A DNA stretch of 43,427 nt from Gammaproteobacteria bacterium (GTDB taxonomy: Bacteria; Pseudomonadota; Gammaproteobacteria; Steroidobacterales; Foliamicaceae), in assembly GCA_009845905.1 (NCBI GenBank), contig VXYS01000013.1:162924-206350 (forward strand), written 5' to 3'. The notes under the pieces were generated by a model. That model was not told the DNA's origin. It saw only the letters and a list, made by a program, of their open reading frames with translations, and did no database searches. How positions within the stretch are numbered: the stretch's first letter is position 1; every line of letters begins with the position of its first letter. The position numbers were made by a program, and so were the translations under genes. This document shows, piece by piece, positions 8,280-16,400 of the stretch.

Positions 8280-8600
8280 ATGCAGGACAAGCAATTAGAG
8301 CAGCGAATCAGCAAGCAGATCGAGGAATTTCCGCTGTTGCTGTACATGAAGGGGTCGCCGGATTTCCCCCAGTGCGGGTTTTCGGCGCAGGTCGTCGCGG
8401 CGTTGCGCCAGTGCGGTAAACGCTTCGCCTACGTGGACATTCTGCAGGATCCGGACCTGCGCCAGGGGCTGAAGGAATACTCGAACTGGCCCACTTTTCC
8501 GCAGTTGTACGTGCAGGGCGAACTGGTGGGCGGCGCCGACATCGTTACGCAGATGGCTCGCACCGGCGAGCTGCGGGAACTCGTACAGGACCTGGACTAG
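8280..8600 (+). CDS. grxD: Monothiol glutaredoxin, Grx4 type
   Basis: The 106-residue protein is a monothiol CGFS glutaredoxin. Such proteins bind a [2Fe-2S] cluster with glutathione and deliver or sense Fe-S clusters. The active site QCGFS has its cysteine at residue 32. LYMKGSPDFPQ before it, NWPTFPQLYVQGELVGGADI and the C-terminal helix are typical of E. coli GrxD. I chose ATG 8280. A TTG at 8247 lies in frame, but it falls in a possible -10 element (TATAAT, 8242-8247) and would add a non-family tail. The gene follows the helicase by 65 bases and converges with rnt. Confidence 0.93.
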   Translation: MQDKQLEQRISKQIEEFPLLLYMKGSPDFPQCGFSAQVVAALRQCGKRFAYVDILQDPDLRQGLKEYSNWPTFPQLYVQGELVGGADIVTQMARTGELRELVQDLD

Positions 8601-8609
8601 GCGCGGCGC

Positions 8610-9233
8610 CTAGCGTAGCGCGGGGTTGGACTTCTCGTTGATCCGGTTGACCGCCTCGCAGAAGAGTTGCGCGCAGCACTGGGCATCGTAAAGAGCCGAA
8701 TGGGCGCGCTCCTCGTTCCACTCCAGGCCGGCGGCCCGGACAGCCAGGCTCATCACGGTCTGGCCGAACATCGCTCCGCCCAGCGTGCAGGTGTCGAACA
8801 CGCTGAACCGGTGAAACGGGTTGCGCTTGATGCCGCTGCGCCTGATCGCCGCGTTTAGAACGGACAGGTCGAAGTGCGCGTTATGGCCCACGAGTATGGC
8901 GCGTGAACAGCCGGTGGCTTTCAGTTCCCGGCGCACGACGCGGAACACGCGCCGCAGGGCTTCGCGCTCCGGCACGGCGGGCCGCAACGGGTGGTTCGGT
9001 TTGATGCGGTTGATGCGCAGCGCCTCTTCGTCGATCTCGGCGCCTTCGAAAGGCAGTACGTGCAGCCAGACGTGTTCGGAGGGCGCCAGTTGCCCGTCGT
9101 CGCACACCGTGAACAGCACCGCGGAGATTTCAAGCAGTGCGTTGGCTTCCGGGTCGATGCCGCCGGTCTCGACATCCACCGCGACCGGCATGAAGCCGCG
9201 AAAACGATCTTTCAGGTTCCAGGGAGCTTGCAT
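8610..9233 (-). CDS. rnt: Ribonuclease T
   Basis: The 207-residue DEDDh 3'-5' exonuclease trims tRNA and other stable RNA 3' ends. The first acidic pair is in AVDVETGGID (D20, E22), the LEISAV segment follows, LVGHNAHFDLSVL carries the second aspartate and AHSALYDAQCCAQLF the final H...D pair. The length and the RSGIKRNPFHRFSVFDTCTL segment fit RNase T rather than the DnaQ epsilon subunit. The gene is convergent with grxD (nine bases apart) and divergent from aceE. The partner is a gammaproteobacterial marker. Confidence 0.93.
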   Translation of the reverse strand: MQAPWNLKDRFRGFMPVAVDVETGGIDPEANALLEISAVLFTVCDDGQLAPSEHVWLHVLPFEGAEIDEEALRINRIKPNHPLRPAVPEREALRRVFRVVRRELKATGCSRAILVGHNAHFDLSVLNAAIRRSGIKRNPFHRFSVFDTCTLGGAMFGQTVMSLAVRAAGLEWNEERAHSALYDAQCCAQLFCEAVNRINEKSNPALR

Positions 9234-9295
9234 GGGAAACGCCGTTAAAGGCTGGTCCGACTACACGAATACATTATTTTTGCCGGCCTGATTGT

Positions 9296-11989
9296 ATGCC
9301 AGACGACCCCGTACAACGCGCCAATCCCTTCCACGACAGCGACCCGCTGGAGACCCGCGAGTGGCTGGAGTCGATCGATTCCGTGCTGCGCTCGCACGGC
9401 CCCGAACGCGCGGCCTTTCTCCTCAGACGAATCACCGATCGCGCCCACCGTTCGGGCGCGCACATGGCCTATGCCGCCAACACCGCCTACCTCAACACGA
9501 TAGACCGGGCCGACCAGCCCGAATACCCGGGCGACGTGGCGCTGGAGCGCCGGATCGAGAACTACATCCGCTGGAACGCGATGGCGATGGTGGTGCACGC
9601 CAACCGCAAGAGTTCCGAGTTCGGCGGGCACATCGCCACCTACGCATCGGCGGCGACGCTCTACGAAGTGGGCTTTAACCATTTCTGGCGCGCGCCCACG
9701 AAGGAGAACCGCGGCGACCTCGTGTATTTCCAGGGGCACTCCTCTCCGGGCATCTATGCGCGCGCGTTCCTGGAAGGCCGGCTGACCCATAAGCAACTCG
9801 CCCGGTTCCGCCAGGAGGTCGGCGGCGGCGGTCTCTCGTCCTACCCGCACCCCTGGCTGATGTCGGACTTCTGGCAGTTCCCGACCGTATCCATGGGCCT
9901 GGGTGCGATGATGGCGATCTTCCAGGCGCGCTTCATGCGCTACCTGGAGCATCGCGGCCTCGCCGAGATGGGCGACCGCCGTGTCTGGTGCATGCTGGGC
10001 GACGGCGAAATGGACGAACCCGAATCCCTGGGCGCCATCACGGTCCCCGTGCGCGAGCGCCTGGACAATCTGATCTTCGTGGTCAACTGCAACCTGCAGC
10101 GCCTCGACGGGCCGGTGCGCGGGAACGGCAAGATCATCCAGGAGCTGGAGGCGGCCTTCCTGGGCGCCGGCTGGAACGTGATCAAGTCGATCTGGGGTTC
10201 GCGCTGGGACCCGCTCTTGTCCCGCGACCACAACGGCCTGCTGCGCCGGCGCATGGAAGAGTGTGTGGACGGCGAGTACCAGAACTGCAAGGCCCTGGGC
10301 GGCGAATACACCCGCGAGAAGTTCTTCGGCGCGATCGACGGTCTGAAAGACCAGGTGGCGCACATGTCCACCGAGGACATCGAGCTTTTGAACCGGGGCG
10401 GCCATGACCGCCTGAAGGTCTTCGCCGCCTACGAGCGCGCCATCCAGCAGAAGGGGCGGCCGACGGTGATCCTGGCCAAGACCGTCAAGGGGTTCGGCAT
10501 GGGCGAGGGCGGCGAAAGCCGCATGACCGCCCACCAGGCCAAGAAGCTGGACCTGGACGCGCTGCGCGAGTTCCGGGACCGCTTCAATATCCCCGTCACC
10601 GACGAGCAGTTGAAGAGCACCAGGATTCCTTTCCGGATGCCGGAGGAGGACAGCGAGGAGATTCGCTACCTCAAGGAGCGCCGTCGCCGTTTGGGCGGCT
10701 TCATGCCGCAGCGGGTAACGAAGGCGGCGCGGCTGAAGGCCCCGGCGCTGAGCAAGTTCAAGTCGGTCACCGGCGGTTCCGGCACGCGCTCCATTTCCAC
10801 CACGATGGCGCTGGTCCGGCTCCTGCAGATGCTTACGCGCGACAAGACCATCGGCAAGCACGTCGTGCCCATCGTGCCCGACGAGGCCCGCACCTTCGGC
10901 ATGGAGGGCATGTTCAAGCAGCTTGGTATCTACTCTTCGGTGGGCCAGCTCTATACGCCGCAGGACTCCGAGCAATTGATGGCCTACCGGGAGGACATCA
11001 AGGGCCAGATCCTGGAAGAGGGCATCAACGAGGCCGGATCGTTCTGCTCCTGGCTGGCGGCCGGCACGTCGTATTCGACCCACGGCCTGCCGATGATCCC
11101 GTTCTACATCTTCTACTCGATGTTCGGCTTCCAGCGGATCGGCGACTTCATATGGGCCGGCGGCGATTCGCAGGCGCGCGGTTTTTTGATCGGCGGCACC
11201 TCGGGACGCACCACGCTGGCCGGCGAGGGCCTGCAGCACCAGGACGGCCACAGCCATCTGGCGGCCTCCACGGTGCCGAACTGCCTCAGTTACGACCCCG
11301 CCTACGCCTACGAACTGGCCGTGATCGTCCAGGACGGGCTCAGGCGCATGTTCGAGAAGCAGGAGAACGTCTTCTACTACATCACCACGATGAACGACAA
11401 CTACCGCCAGCCGCCGATGCGCAGGGGTTGGCGCGAGGGCATCCTCAAGGGCATCTACCGGCTGCCGGGCGACGGGGACGGCGCCGAAGACGCCGAGCGG
11501 GTGCAGTTGTTCGGATCCGGCGCGATACTCAACGAGACGGTGGGCGCAGCGGACCTGCTGCGCACGGAGTACGGCGTCGAGGCCGACGTCTGGTCGGTCA
11601 CCAGCTACAACCAGTTGCGCCGCGACGGCATGGCCTGCGAGCGCTACAACCGCATGAATCCCGGCGAGGAGCCGCGCCGCCCGTACCTGGCTGAAGCACT
11701 GGGCGACGCCACGGGGCCGTTCATCGCGGCCAGCGACTACATGGCGGCGCTGCCGGATTCGATACGGCAATGGGTGCCGGGGACGTTCATCACGCTGGGC
11801 ACCGACGGCTTCGGCCGCAGCGACGGCCGGGCGGCGCTCCGGAACCACTTCGAGGTGGATTCGCGCTACATCGCGGCGGCAGCGCTGTCGGCGCTGGCGG
11901 CGGAAGAACGGATCGACCCGGGCAAGGTGTCCGAAGCGATGCAGAAATGGGAAATCGATCCCGCGAAGGCCGATCCCGTCACACTCTGA
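9296..11989 (+). CDS. aceE: Pyruvate dehydrogenase E1 component (homodimeric type)
   Basis: The 897-residue thiamine-diphosphate enzyme decarboxylates pyruvate and acetylates the lipoyl group of AceF. The length matches the homodimeric AceE family (about 885-890). SSEFGGHIATYASAATLYEVGFNHF, YFQGHSSPGIYARAFLEGRL and VWCMLGDGEMDEPESLGAI (with the GDG...N thiamine-diphosphate motif continuing to FVVNCNLQRLDGPVRGN) are hallmark segments. C-terminal EGLQHQDGHSH and YYITTMNDNY are also conserved. The gene begins the aceE-aceF-lpdA operon, with aceF 13 bases downstream. No PdhR operator was identified upstream in the 62-base gap to rnt. Confidence 0.97.
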   Translation: MPDDPVQRANPFHDSDPLETREWLESIDSVLRSHGPERAAFLLRRITDRAHRSGAHMAYAANTAYLNTIDRADQPEYPGDVALERRIENYIRWNAMAMVVHANRKSSEFGGHIATYASAATLYEVGFNHFWRAPTKENRGDLVYFQGHSSPGIYARAFLEGRLTHKQLARFRQEVGGGGLSSYPHPWLMSDFWQFPTVSMGLGAMMAIFQARFMRYLEHRGLAEMGDRRVWCMLGDGEMDEPESLGAITVPVRERLDNLIFVVNCNLQRLDGPVRGNGKIIQELEAAFLGAGWNVIKSIWGSRWDPLLSRDHNGLLRRRMEECVDGEYQNCKALGGEYTREKFFGAIDGLKDQVAHMSTEDIELLNRGGHDRLKVFAAYERAIQQKGRPTVILAKTVKGFGMGEGGESRMTAHQAKKLDLDALREFRDRFNIPVTDEQLKSTRIPFRMPEEDSEEIRYLKERRRRLGGFMPQRVTKAARLKAPALSKFKSVTGGSGTRSISTTMALVRLLQMLTRDKTIGKHVVPIVPDEARTFGMEGMFKQLGIYSSVGQLYTPQDSEQLMAYREDIKGQILEEGINEAGSFCSWLAAGTSYSTHGLPMIPFYIFYSMFGFQRIGDFIWAGGDSQARGFLIGGTSGRTTLAGEGLQHQDGHSHLAASTVPNCLSYDPAYAYELAVIVQDGLRRMFEKQENVFYYITTMNDNYRQPPMRRGWREGILKGIYRLPGDGDGAEDAERVQLFGSGAILNETVGAADLLRTEYGVEADVWSVTSYNQLRRDGMACERYNRMNPGEEPRRPYLAEALGDATGPFIAASDYMAALPDSIRQWVPGTFITLGTDGFGRSDGRAALRNHFEVDSRYIAAAALSALAAEERIDPGKVSEAMQKWEIDPAKADPVTL

Positions 11990-12002
11990 TTTCCCCGGAA
12001 AC

Positions 12003-13349
12003 ATGCCCGAAGTTACCCAAGTTCGCGTGCCCGGCCTGGGCGAGTTCACCGATGTGGAAGTCGTCGAAGTTGCCGTGGCCGCCGGCGAGGAGGTCGCGGC
12101 CAACGACCCGCTGATCACGCTGGAAACGGAAAAGGCGGCCATGGACGTGCCCGCGCCCTTCGACGGGCGCGTGTTCAGCCTGAAGGTTGGGGTGGGCGAT
12201 ACGGTCAACGAGGGCGACGTGATCGCCGAGCTGGAGGGCGAGGCCCCCGCGTCGGCGGAACCGGACGAAACGGCGCCCGCGGCCGCCGATGCGCCCGCCG
12301 CGGCTCCTTCCGCGCAGGCTGCGCCTGCTCCGCAGGCCACGGTTGCGCCGTCTGCGCCCGCGGCGGCCCAACAGCTTCCTTCCGCGCCCGGGACCCTGCC
12401 ACCCATCGACGAGGAAGGCTTCTCCAAAGCGCACGCGTCGCCCGCGGTGCGCAAGTTCGCCCGCGAACTGGGCGTGAACCTGGCCGCGGTCACCGGATCG
12501 GGGGTCAAGGGCCGGATCCGCAAGGCCGACGTCAAGGCCTGGGTCAAGCTGGCGCTGGAGCGCGGCGCGCCCGGCGCCGGGTTGCCGGAGGTCCCGGAAG
12601 TCGATTTCTCCGCGCACGGAGAGATCGAATTGGTCCCGCTGGGGCGGGTCCAGAAGATTTCGGGGCCGCGGCTCTGGGCGAGCTGGGTGAACGTTCCGCA
12701 CGTGACCCAGCACGACGAGGCCGACATCACCGACGTCGAGGCGCGGCGCAAGGCGCTGAAGGCCGAACTGGCCGCCGACGGCGTGCGCCTGACGCTGCTA
12801 GCCTTCGTGGCGCGCGCCACCGTGCTGTGCCTGAAGGAGTTCCCGACGGTGAACGCGTCGCTGACCGAGGGCGGCGCGGCGCTGGCGCTGAAGAAATTCG
12901 TGCACCTTGGGTTCGCCGCAGACACCGAACGCGGACTGCTGGTGCCGGTGATCCGCGACGCCGACAGGCTCGACGTCGCCGGCCTGGCGCGGGCCTTCCA
13001 GGAGCTGTCCGGCAAGGCCCGAGACGGCAAGCTGGCGCCGGACGAGATGCAGGGCGGCTCGTTCACGATCTCGAGCCTTGGCGGCATCGGCGGTACCGCG
13101 TTCACGCCCATCATCAACGCGCCGGAAGTGGCGATTCTGGGCGTGTCGCGGGCCCGCATGATGCCCGTTTTCGGCGAAATCGGGTTTCGCCCGCGGCTGA
13201 TGGCGCCGTTGTCGCTGTCCTACGACCACCGCGTGATCGACGGGGCCACGGCAGTGCGGTTCACGACCCGCCTGTGCGCGCTGCTGGCCGACGCGGACCG
13301 GCTGCTCGCGCCGGTTGACGACGAAAGCGGTACGGAGAACGGCGGGTGA
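12003..13349 (+). CDS. aceF: Dihydrolipoamide acetyltransferase, pyruvate dehydrogenase E2
   Basis: The 448-residue E2 core transfers the acetyl group from lipoate to CoA. It has one lipoyl domain (lipoylated lysine K44 in ETEKAAMDV), an Ala/Pro-rich flexible linker (about 82-125), a peripheral-subunit binding domain (about 140-175, ASPAVRKFARELGVNL) and the acetyltransferase domain ending in SYDHRVIDGA with H409 and D413. Many enterobacterial AceF proteins have three lipoyl domains; one copy is common elsewhere. The stop overlaps the GTG start of lpdA (GTGA, 13346-13349), so translation is coupled. Confidence 0.96.
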   Translation: MPEVTQVRVPGLGEFTDVEVVEVAVAAGEEVAANDPLITLETEKAAMDVPAPFDGRVFSLKVGVGDTVNEGDVIAELEGEAPASAEPDETAPAAADAPAAAPSAQAAPAPQATVAPSAPAAAQQLPSAPGTLPPIDEEGFSKAHASPAVRKFARELGVNLAAVTGSGVKGRIRKADVKAWVKLALERGAPGAGLPEVPEVDFSAHGEIELVPLGRVQKISGPRLWASWVNVPHVTQHDEADITDVEARRKALKAELAADGVRLTLLAFVARATVLCLKEFPTVNASLTEGGAALALKKFVHLGFAADTERGLLVPVIRDADRLDVAGLARAFQELSGKARDGKLAPDEMQGGSFTISSLGGIGGTAFTPIINAPEVAILGVSRARMMPVFGEIGFRPRLMAPLSLSYDHRVIDGATAVRFTTRLCALLADADRLLAPVDDESGTENGG

Positions 13350-14782
13350 AGACGCAACTGGCGGTGCTGGGCTCCGGGCCTGGAGGTTACACGGCGGCTT
13401 TTCGGGCCGCCGATCTCGGCATGGAGGTCACGCTCGTCGAGCGCTATCCCACGCTGGGCGGCGTGTGCCTGAACGTCGGCTGCATTCCGTCCAAGGCGCT
13501 GCTGCACCTGGCCAGGGTCATGGACGAGGCCGAGCACGTCGCGGAAGCGGGCATCCGCTACGCCGCGCCGACGCTGGAGCCGGCCGAGACGCGCGCCTGG
13601 GTCGAGGGCGTGGTGGGCCGGCTGACGGGCGGGCTGGCCGGGATGGCAAAGAAGCGCAAGGTGACCGTGCTCGAGGGCACGGGGCGGTTTGCCGGCCCCA
13701 ACCAACTGGCCGTGGAAACCGCAGACAGCGTCGAAACGCTGGAATTCGAGCAATGCATCGTCGCCGCTGGCTCGCAAAGCCGCCCGCTCCCCAACCTGCC
13801 CGACGACCCGCGGATCATGGATTCGACCGACGCGCTGCTGCTGGACGACATTCCCGGACGGCTGCTGGTGATCGGCGGCGGCATCATCGGCCTGGAGATG
13901 GCCACGGTGTATGCGGCGCTGGGCAGCGAGATCACGGTGGTGGAAGCGCTGGAACGGCTGATGCCGGGGCCGGACGCCGATCTGCTCAAGCCGCTGGAGC
14001 GGCGCATCCGCAAGCAGTACGCGGCGATACACACCGGTGTGATGGTGGCTTCGGCGAAAGCCACGGCCAAGGGAATCGAGGTTGTGTTCGAGGGCGGGAC
14101 GCCCTCGTTCCCGGAGGACAAGGTTCCGAAGCCGGACGTGTTCGACCGGGTGCTGGTGTCCGTGGGGCGCGTGCCCAACGGGGCCAGTATCGATGCGGAG
14201 AAAGCCGGCGTGACGGTCAACGAGCACGGCTTCATCCCGGCGGACAAGCAGCTTCGAACCAACCAGCCGCACATTTTCGCGATCGGCGACATCATCGGCC
14301 ACCCCATGCTGGCGCACAAGGCCACCCATGAAGGGAAGGTCGCGGCCGAAGCCGCGTCCGGCATGAAAGTCGCGTTCGACGCCCGCGTGGTGCCGTCGGT
14401 GGCCTACACCGATCCGGAAGTCGCCTGGGTGGGCATGACCGAGGCCGAGGCCAAAGAGCAGAGCGTGGACTACGGCAAGGGCGCGTTTCCCTGGGCGGCC
14501 AGCGGCCGCGCCATCTCCATGCAGCGCTCGGAAGGCATGACCAAGCTGCTGTTCGACGCCAAAGACGGACGCATCATCGGCGGCGGCATCGTCGGCGTGA
14601 ACGCCGGCGACCTCATCTCCGAAGTAGCGCACGCGATCGAAATGGGCTCCGATGCCGAGGACCTGGCTCTGACCATCCACCCGCACCCCACGCTGTCCGA
14701 ATCCGTCGGCATGGCCGCCGAGGCTTACCTCGGCACCATTACCGACCTCTACCTCCCCCGCCGCGCACCGAAGAAAGCTTAG
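13346..14782 (+). CDS. lpdA: Dihydrolipoyl dehydrogenase (E3)
   Basis: The 478-residue flavoprotein reoxidises dihydrolipoamide with NAD+. The FAD-binding GSGPGGYTAAFRAADLG, redox-active C41/C46 in GGVCLNVGCIPSK, NAD-binding VIGGGIIGLEMATVYAALG, the second FAD motif FAIGDI and the C-terminal HPHPTLSE (H445, H447, E452) are all present. GTG start overlaps the aceF stop. Near residue 250 the segment EGGTPSFPEDKVPKP is encoded by a copy of the palindromic repeat (14090-14114) and sits on a surface turn just before the conserved VLVSVGRVPNG, where homologues also vary. Catalytic elements are intact. Confidence 0.96.
   Translation: MKTQLAVLGSGPGGYTAAFRAADLGMEVTLVERYPTLGGVCLNVGCIPSKALLHLARVMDEAEHVAEAGIRYAAPTLEPAETRAWVEGVVGRLTGGLAGMAKKRKVTVLEGTGRFAGPNQLAVETADSVETLEFEQCIVAAGSQSRPLPNLPDDPRIMDSTDALLLDDIPGRLLVIGGGIIGLEMATVYAALGSEITVVEALERLMPGPDADLLKPLERRIRKQYAAIHTGVMVASAKATAKGIEVVFEGGTPSFPEDKVPKPDVFDRVLVSVGRVPNGASIDAEKAGVTVNEHGFIPADKQLRTNQPHIFAIGDIIGHPMLAHKATHEGKVAAEAASGMKVAFDARVVPSVAYTDPEVAWVGMTEAEAKEQSVDYGKGAFPWAASGRAISMQRSEGMTKLLFDAKDGRIIGGGIVGVNAGDLISEVAHAIEMGSDAEDLALTIHPHPTLSESVGMAAEAYLGTITDLYLPRRAPKKA
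14090..14114. repeat. Interspersed palindromic repeat, short copy 3 inside lpdA
   Basis: GAGGGCG-GGA-CGCCCTC followed by GTTCCCGG matches the core hairpin and flank of the family seen at 5500, 16340 and 27155. It lies wholly within the lpdA reading frame and encodes roughly EGGTPSFP. Confidence 0.65.
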
Positions 14783-14793
14783 CCAAGCCCTGC

Positions 14794-14899
14794 GGTCTTT
14801 GCCTCACCCCTCTTGGTGGGAGACGCATGAACCCATCCATGGGGCTCGGCGGCGACTCCTGTCGCCGACGCTCCCCCCAAGAGGGGTGAGGCAAAGACC
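14794..14899. terminator. Cloverleaf-like inverted repeat between convergent lpdA and the ECF operon
   Basis: Two 27-base arms (14794-14820 and 14873-14899) are inverted repeats with one mismatch and begin GGTCTTTGCCTCACCCCTCT. The enclosed 52 bases hold two smaller hairpins, CCCAT/ATGGG around 14832-14843 and CGGCGAC-TCCT-GTCGCCG at 14850-14867. The whole would fold as a three-way or cloverleaf structure in RNA from either strand. Lying between two convergent transcription units, it probably ends transcription both ways. It lacks a clear T-run, so a small mobile or REP-like element is an equal possibility. Confidence 0.7.
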
Positions 14900-14922
14900 T
14901 TAAGTCGTGGGCGGTGTGTGGG

Positions 14923-15303
14923 CTAGTCGGCCAGCCAGCGAAGCAGCGGAAAAATGATGAGCGCCAGCGCGGCGCCCGTCAGGAACGTGATCGATCGCAC
15001 GGCCGTGTTCAGCAAATCGCCGGTCAGAGTCACGGCCTGATCCACCCGGCCACCCAGGCCGTCCAGCAGATTCGGGGCCGCGCCGCTCCAGGCGGCGAGC
15101 AATTCCCACAGCGCCGGCAGGCCGAACACGCACGCGATCAGCGCAGCGCTTCCCAACACCCACCACCGCATCCGTTCGCGGCGGCGGATCTGCCCCATGA
15201 CCCCTGCCACGAATTGCTCGTCCGATTCCGGCGGCGTTTCGGCCGCAGAGAACAGCGCCGCCATTTCGCGGTCGATCTCCCTGCCGGTGTCAGGCTCGTT
15301 CAT
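14923..15303 (-). CDS. Predicted membrane-anchored partner (anti-sigma-like) of the ECF sigma factor
   Basis: The 126-residue protein has an acidic cytoplasmic N-terminus (DEQFVAGVMGQIRRRERMRWW) followed by a transmembrane helix (VLGSAALIACVFGL) and a second hydrophobic segment at the end (ITFLTGAALALIIFPLL). It overlaps the 3' end of the sigma factor gene by 14 bases from ATG 15303; a TTG one codon earlier is possible. Position, coupling and topology suggest an anti-sigma role, but the zinc motif HxxxCxxC of ZAS anti-sigma factors is absent. I do not recognise a specific family. Confidence 0.6.
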   Translation of the reverse strand: MNEPDTGREIDREMAALFSAAETPPESDEQFVAGVMGQIRRRERMRWWVLGSAALIACVFGLPALWELLAAWSGAAPNLLDGLGGRVDQAVTLTGDLLNTAVRSITFLTGAALALIIFPLLRWLAD

Positions 15304-15826
15304 CAAGTCTCTCCCTTACTTTCCGGTTGCCGCGCTGGATCAACGACTTCACCGTGCCCAGCGCCAGGCCGGTCAACTCGCTCACCTCGCCGTGCGAGTA
15401 ACCGTAAGCATAATTCAGTACCACGACCGCGCGTTCGCGCTCCGAAAGAATCGAGAGCACGCGCTCCAGTTCGATCGCGTGTTCGGGCTGCGTGCCCGGC
15501 GCTATGGTCCCATGCACATCCTGTTCCGTCGCCAGCCGTTCTGCCAGCCGTTTGTGTTTCTGCGCCCGGCGCCGGCTTTGCAGGAATTCGTTGTAGGCGA
15601 TCCTCATGAGCCAGGAGGAAAAGCGGGCTGCGTCCTTGAGATCGCCGAGCCGCGTCCAGGCGCGCACGAACGCTTCCTGCGCCAGGTCGTCCGCCTCGGC
15701 GTGATTGCCGCACAGATGGCCCAGCCAGCCCCGCACCCGTCCCTGATGGCGTGCGACCAGCTCGCCGTACGCCGCGTGGTCGCCGGCCCGCGCCCGCAGC
15801 ACGCACTGCCGGTCGCTTTCCTGCAT
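15290..15826 (-). CDS. ECF-type RNA polymerase sigma factor (sigma-70 family)
   Basis: The 178-residue protein has a sigma region 2 (YGELVARHQGRVRGWLGHLCGNHAEADDLAQEAFVRAWTRL, then FSSWLMRIAYNEFLQSRRR) and a region 4 helix-turn-helix (LSERERAVVVLNYAYGYSHGEVSELTGLALGTVKSLIQRGNRKVRERL) joined by a short linker. This is the RpoE-like ECF layout. It is flanked in one operon by a DUF6249-like protein upstream (18-base gap) and the putative anti-sigma downstream. This three-gene arrangement is common in proteobacteria, and the target stimulus is unknown. Confidence 0.92.
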   Translation of the reverse strand: MQESDRQCVLRARAGDHAAYGELVARHQGRVRGWLGHLCGNHAEADDLAQEAFVRAWTRLGDLKDAARFSSWLMRIAYNEFLQSRRRAQKHKRLAERLATEQDVHGTIAPGTQPEHAIELERVLSILSERERAVVVLNYAYGYSHGEVSELTGLALGTVKSLIQRGNRKVRERLDERA

Positions 15827-15844
15827 GACACGCTCCGCGCAGGC

Positions 15845-16237
15845 TTACTGGTTGTGACGCGTCCGCAATATCCACAAGGCCGTCAACGCCAGTCCGATCA
15901 GAAGCGGAATGGATCCGATGCCCATCAGCGGGCCCACGGCGTCGTCTTCTCCGACCAGGAAGCCAAAGGCCCCGATTCCCAGGCCCACCGCGGTCAGGAC
16001 AACGCCGCGACGCAGGTCCTGGTCCTTCTTGGGTCGGTTTTTCGGGCTGCTGATCGTCTCAAGGAACTCCGTGGGCAGTTCCTGGCCCTTCTCGATCGCA
16101 ATACGGATCGTTTCCTGCACCTCGCGACGCCTGCGAAATCTGAAGTAGGTGATCAACACAATTATCCCGCCGATCACCAGCATGGTCACCGTGGGGACCA
16201 CGATCGGAATCAACAGGGCGAGCTGTTCGCTATTCAT
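15845..16237 (-). CDS. DUF6249-like two-helix membrane protein
   Basis: The 130-residue protein has an N-terminal transmembrane helix (LIPIVVPTVTMLVIGGIIVLITYF), a basic turn (RFRRRREVQETIRIAIEKGQELP) and two C-terminal hydrophobic segments, ending LTALWILRTRHNQ. The RxxxxETIRxAIEKGQELP segment is typical of the DUF6249 family found next to ECF sigma factor genes. GGAGGAACGT precedes the ATG, and overlapping palindromes (16251-16266) lie just upstream. It is the first gene of the sigma operon. Molecular function is unknown. Confidence 0.75.
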   Translation of the reverse strand: MNSEQLALLIPIVVPTVTMLVIGGIIVLITYFRFRRRREVQETIRIAIEKGQELPTEFLETISSPKNRPKKDQDLRRGVVLTAVGLGIGAFGFLVGEDDAVGPLMGIGSIPLLIGLALTALWILRTRHNQ

Positions 16238-16250
16238 ACGTTCCTCCCGG

Positions 16251-16266
16251 GTTCATGAACGTTCAT
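16251..16266 (-). promoter_or_regulatory. Overlapping palindromes upstream of the ECF sigma operon
   Basis: GTTCATGAAC (16251-16260) and ATGAACGTTCAT (16255-16266) are perfect overlapping palindromes, so GTTCAT occurs twice in tandem. They lie just upstream of the ribosome site of the first operon gene, where an operator or an autoregulated sigma-factor promoter would be expected. Binding factor is unknown. Confidence 0.4.
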
Positions 16267-16339
16267 AGAGTAGAGATGCTATTACGCACGCGTTTGGATG
16301 CGCGGGATTCAGAGACACTACGTCCTGCACTGGAACCGT

Positions 16340-16376
16340 GAGGGCGGGACGCCGCGAGGGACATGCCCTCGCTCCC
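16340..16376. repeat. Interspersed palindromic repeat, copy 4
   Basis: GAGGGCGGGACGC followed by the stem GCGAGGGACATGCCCTCGC and CTCCC. This second stem is the inverted match of one at 34601-34619. It sits in the gap between the ECF operon and the DoxX gene. Confidence 0.75.
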
Positions 16377-16400
16377 CAAGGGCGCGGCCCCGTTACCGGG

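Noticed and set aside
9245..13159. A 1304-residue open frame on the minus strand across aceE and aceF
   Set aside because: It is antisense to aceE and aceF with clear motifs on the plus strand. Its translation is rich in Arg/His/Ala/Gly as expected for a shadow frame in GC-rich DNA and shows no recognisable domain.
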